Origin: Parerythrobacter lutipelagi
GTDB lineage: Bacteria > Pseudomonadota > Alphaproteobacteria > Sphingomonadales > Sphingomonadaceae
Direction: 5' to 3'
Assembly (NCBI RefSeq): GCF_005434975.1
Contig: NZ_SKCJ01000001.1
Location: 1,126,001-1,190,000, forward strand
DNA: 64,000 bases
The position numbers were made by a program, and so were the translations under genes. Below, piece after piece: positions 61,034-64,000 of this stretch. The notes beneath the pieces were generated by a model. The model had not been told where the DNA came from and searched no databases. It saw nothing but the letters and a program-made list of their open reading frames with translations. Position 1 is the stretch's first letter, and every line of letters begins with the position of its first letter.

Positions 61034-62395
61034 ATGTCAGCCCAGCGCTCCAGAACGCGCCGCATCCTGCGACCGGCAGTGCGCCTGGCTTTGATCGCGT
61101 TCTTGGCCCTGCTCGCCTTCGTATTCTGGTATGTGCTTGTTGCGGCAAGCCGGCCCCCCGTCGTCAACCAGGAAGGCGTCCGTCCCCACGCTGCACCGCG
61201 CCTGACTGCGGTGGAGATCCGCGACTTGCCAATGCAATGCCGATTGGTCGCGAGCGGCGGCGAATTGAATGATCTCGGCCGCCTGCCACATCGCAATCAC
61301 GTTTACCTCGCGAAGCACGATGGTCTCTATTTCGCGATGTTCAGCTATTGGTACGGGTCGGAAGACCAGCCTGGCGGAGTGGTGCGATATGCGACCTCAC
61401 GCGATGGAAAGACTTGGAGTGAGCCGGACAAGCTCTCCGATCCTGCGCCGGAACACGGAATCATCGCCCGCGGCTTTGTTAAGCGCGGCGGGAAGCTCTA
61501 CGCTTGGTACGCGACACACACGGGCGACACATTCTTTCGCAATGGCAAAGAATTTTCCAATTCCGCGGAGTATGAAAGCGACCGCAATATTGCGATTCTC
61601 GAAAGTGAATGGCTGGGACCGGACGAGGGCTGGCAATTCAGCCGAGTTGTTCTCGAGGGTTATCTCAACAACTATGCGCCGCGCAGCTTTGGCGGCAAGT
61701 CCTTCATGGCGCTGCGAGATCAGGACCGTCAAACCTATCTCGCGACCAGCGAAGATGACGGGCTGACCTGGCAAATCGGCGACGCGATGCCCGTGCCCGC
61801 TGTGCCCACTCAAGGTGACGCTGGACTCTATCTGGCGGACGAACCGGTCGTGATCGGCAATGACCAAAGCACGACAAACGTACTGCTGCGCAACAACAAC
61901 ACAGCTGATGGCCGGCTCTGGGCGACTTCCGTCATCGACGAGCGGTGGCAGGAACCTTTCCCGCTCGATTTCCCGTCCGACGCGAGCAAATTCGTCCCAC
62001 TCGACCTGGCCGACGGATCGGCGGCTTTGGTGGGAAATTTTGAGCCGGACGTGCACCGCGCGCTGCTGCATCTTGCGGTGAGCGAAGACAGCGGCACGAC
62101 CTATGGCAAGCTGTACCGGCTGGCTTTGGAAGGGCAGTACAGCGAATTCGTCTGGCGATCGCCGCAATATCCACATGCGCTCGTCGACGGGGGTGAGCTC
62201 TTGCTCGCCTTCGCTTATGGCAAGCGCGATATCGCGGTCTGCTCGGCACCGGCAGACGCCGGGAAGCTCGATCAGCAGGCGGGAATTTCTCTCGTCCCGC
62301 GTTTGTTCAAAGGCCTGTGCAACAGGAACATGCCCCGCTATCTGCGGCTCGCAGCGGGACACGCCGGTTGCCGCGAACATTTCGTCTGGGGCTGA
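61034..62395 (+). CDS. Membrane-anchored sialidase-like beta-propeller protein
   Basis: This 453-residue protein has a basic N-terminus and one anchor helix (RLALIAFLALLAFVFWYVLVAAS). The extracytoplasmic part carries three Asp-box-like motifs SRDGKTW (122-128), SEDDGLTW (239-246) and SEDSGTTY (350-357), typical of sialidase/BNR propellers. No complete Arg triad can be confirmed by eye, so it could be a hydrolase, a lyase or a binding protein. Its place in the polysaccharide gene run suggests it trims or binds the polymer. Confidence 0.78.
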   Translation: MSAQRSRTRRILRPAVRLALIAFLALLAFVFWYVLVAASRPPVVNQEGVRPHAAPRLTAVEIRDLPMQCRLVASGGELNDLGRLPHRNHVYLAKHDGLYFAMFSYWYGSEDQPGGVVRYATSRDGKTWSEPDKLSDPAPEHGIIARGFVKRGGKLYAWYATHTGDTFFRNGKEFSNSAEYESDRNIAILESEWLGPDEGWQFSRVVLEGYLNNYAPRSFGGKSFMALRDQDRQTYLATSEDDGLTWQIGDAMPVPAVPTQGDAGLYLADEPVVIGNDQSTTNVLLRNNNTADGRLWATSVIDERWQEPFPLDFPSDASKFVPLDLADGSAALVGNFEPDVHRALLHLAVSEDSGTTYGKLYRLALEGQYSEFVWRSPQYPHALVDGGELLLAFAYGKRDIAVCSAPADAGKLDQQAGISLVPRLFKGLCNRNMPRYLRLAAGHAGCREHFVWG

Positions 62396-62403
62396 ACTAA
62401 ATC

Positions 62404-64000
62404 ATGTGCGGATTGGCAGGTTTTCTCGGCTTCGGAGCGACGGACGGCGACCCTCGCTCAGCGCTAGAGACGATGTCTCGGGCGATCATGCATCGCGGTC
62501 CGGACGCCGAAGGTTTCTGGCTCGATGCAGAGGCTCAGGTCGCGCTCGGCCATCTGCGCCTGTCGATCATCGATCTCACGCCGGCCGGGTCGCAGCCGAT
62601 GCATTCGCAGGATGGCCGCTGGACGATGGCGTTCAACGGCGAGATCTACAATTATACTCAGCTTCGCGCCGATCTCGAGTCGCGCCACGGGGTGATCGAG
62701 TGGCGCGGCCATTCGGATAGCGAAGTCCTGCTCGAAGGGTTTGCGCGTGACGGGGTCCAGGCAGTTCTGGACAAGATCGACGGCATGTTCGCCATTGCGC
62801 TGTTCGACCGGCAGACGCGAAAGCTCACTTTGATCCGTGATGCTTTCGGCGAAAAACCGCTCTATTACGGCATCTGGCACGGCAGCTTGCTGTTCGCTTC
62901 GGAACTGAAGGCGTTCGAAGCATTGCCTGGCTTCGCTCCGGAAATGGACCTCGATGCGCTGGGCGATTTCTTCAAATATTCCTATGTTCCCGGTCCGAAG
63001 TCGATCTGGCAGGGGATAGCCAAATTGCCGCCGGGGCAAAGCGTCTCCGTTACGCTCGACGATGTCCGTTCGGGGAAAACACCTGCGCCGTCTGCCTGGT
63101 GGGATCCGGTTGCCGATGCTTTGTCAGCGCGGGCAGATATGTTCGACGGCTCGCTCGAGGACGCGCGGCTGGCGGGAGACGCGCTGCTGCTGGAATCCAC
63201 CCGGCGGCGTATGGTGTCGGACGTGCCGCTTGGCGCTTTTCTCTCCGGCGGGGTCGACAGTTCGATGACCGTGGCGCTGATGCAGGCGGCAGCATCGGGC
63301 CCGGTGCGCACATTCTCGATCGGGATGGACGAGGACGGCTTCGACGAATCGCCTGCGGCACGGGCAGTCGCGCAGCACCTCGGGACCGATCACACCGAGC
63401 TGGTCCTCTCTCCCGCTGAAGCGCAGGACGCTATTCCGCTGATATCCGGCATCCACGACGAACCCTTTGCGGATTCGAGCCAGGTCCCGACATTCCTGGT
63501 TTCACGCATGGCCCGCGAACATGTGACGGTCGCCCTGTCGGGAGATGGCGGCGATGAGATTTTCGGCGGGTACAATCGCTATTTCACCGGACCAAAGGTT
63601 TGGAACCGGGTTTCGAAGTTTCCAACCGCTATGCGCAAAGCTATCGGCGGGACCTTGGCAGCATTGCCATCGGGGCTGGTCGAGAGCGCAGGACGGTTTA
63701 TTCCCGGCGAGCTGGCCGCAGGTCGGGCAGGAGAGAAAGTCCAGAAGCTGGCGCGGGTCATTGCGACTGAAGACGAGGCCGCTTTCCACGACCGTTTGCT
63801 CGCAACCTCCGATACCCCGCAAGACCTTCTGACGCAAGACGTCGCGCTGTCACGCCTGTCGCAGCGGCAGGACCCGCGCGCCGCGTCACTCGATTTCGCC
63901 CATCGCGCGATGCTGGTCGACACGATGAACTACATGCCGGACGATGTTCTGGTGAAGGTCGATCGGGCCGCCATGGCAGTCGCGCTGGAAACCCGCACAC
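62404..64000 (+). CDS. AsnB-type glutamine-dependent amidotransferase (C-terminus beyond the window)
   Basis: This frame is open from ATG 62404 to the last base (about 532 residues seen). The class II glutaminase nucleophile is Cys2 (MCGLAGFLGF). The HRGPDAEG and MAFNGEIYNY motifs follow. The synthetase domain has the PP-loop PLGAFLSGGVDSSMTVALM and VALSGDGGDEIFGGYNRYF. In polysaccharide loci such proteins often amidate sugar carboxyls (as proposed for WbpS/WbtH) rather than making asparagine. The HexNAc dehydrogenase at 52.2 kb would supply a suitable uronic acid. Confidence 0.93.
   Translation, partial: MCGLAGFLGFGATDGDPRSALETMSRAIMHRGPDAEGFWLDAEAQVALGHLRLSIIDLTPAGSQPMHSQDGRWTMAFNGEIYNYTQLRADLESRHGVIEWRGHSDSEVLLEGFARDGVQAVLDKIDGMFAIALFDRQTRKLTLIRDAFGEKPLYYGIWHGSLLFASELKAFEALPGFAPEMDLDALGDFFKYSYVPGPKSIWQGIAKLPPGQSVSVTLDDVRSGKTPAPSAWWDPVADALSARADMFDGSLEDARLAGDALLLESTRRRMVSDVPLGAFLSGGVDSSMTVALMQAAASGPVRTFSIGMDEDGFDESPAARAVAQHLGTDHTELVLSPAEAQDAIPLISGIHDEPFADSSQVPTFLVSRMAREHVTVALSGDGGDEIFGGYNRYFTGPKVWNRVSKFPTAMRKAIGGTLAALPSGLVESAGRFIPGELAAGRAGEKVQKLARVIATEDEAAFHDRLLATSDTPQDLLTQDVALSRLSQRQDPRAASLDFAHRAMLVDTMNYMPDDVLVKVDRAAMAVALETRT

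Overview
The window is dense, high-G+C DNA with short intergenic gaps and many ATGA/GTGA start-stop overlaps. Its gene content (SciP/DUF1153, BamF/DUF3035, the Rieske-cytochrome b order, EtfBA, a gpmA-purE-purK neighbourhood) points to an alphaproteobacterium, most likely Sphingomonadales and probably an Erythrobacteraceae relative. It is chromosomal. I see no prophage, insertion sequence, CRISPR array or rRNA. One tRNA gene, tRNA-Thr(GGT), is present.

Layout. (1) 1-12 kb: cytochrome bc1 genes (cytochrome b cut by the left edge, then Rieske), a PgeF-like laccase-domain protein coupled to aminopeptidase N, a SDR-type epimerase, an EamA transporter coupled to threonine aldolase, a small acetyltransferase, two bacterial PH-domain proteins, an acyl-CoA dehydrogenase whose ribosome-binding site lies in a hairpin, and tRNA-Thr. 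(2) 12-22 kb: a long co-directional run of gpmA, purE, purK, folA, a membrane dipeptidase, ribF, a GDPD-like protein with altered catalytic motifs, ileS, lspA and a BamF-like lipoprotein. (3) 22.2-22.7 kb: a gene-free stretch with a string of hairpins. (4) 22.7-30.5 kb: a CNNM/CorC-type CBS protein, an OmpA-family lipoprotein with a clear terminator, an inositol-phosphatase-family enzyme, sucC without an adjacent sucD, a DUF6265-like protein, etfBA behind a palindromic operator, and a TonB-C-domain lipoprotein. (5) 30.5-46.3 kb: a DUF445 protein, an RND efflux permease and adaptor, a small GlsB/YeaQ membrane protein, the CtrA inhibitor SciP coupled to an unknown gene, mnmA, a class C beta-lactamase-like protein, PhzF, a cation diffusion facilitator, pdxH, a CbpA-like J-protein, a YihY-family protein and fabI.

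(6) 46.3-64 kb: a surface-polysaccharide locus reaching past the right edge. The minus-strand block holds a Wzy/O-antigen-ligase-type protein, a Wza-type outer-membrane export lipoprotein, a Wzc-type tyrosine autokinase whose C-terminal Tyr-Gly repeat is encoded by a 6-bp tandem repeat, and an anchored unknown protein. The divergent and downstream genes encode a UDP-HexNAc dehydrogenase (TviB/WbpO type), a polysaccharide pyruvyl transferase, a GT-B-like unknown, an AT3 acyltransferase, an EpsG-like protein, a left-handed beta-helix acyltransferase, a GT4 glycosyltransferase, a methyltransferase, an anchored sialidase-like propeller and an AsnB-type amidotransferase cut by the right edge. Together they suggest an exported acidic polymer carrying HexNAc-uronic acid (perhaps amidated) and pyruvyl, acyl or methyl decorations. 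No flippase (Wzx) or initiating phosphoglycosyltransferase is visible here.

The most interesting items are the polysaccharide locus (uronamide hypothesis, the sialidase-like protein, the hexanucleotide repeat), the hairpin-rich spacer at 22.2 kb, the catalytically altered GDPD-like protein and two probable regulatory sites (etfBA operator, acyl-CoA dehydrogenase leader hairpin).
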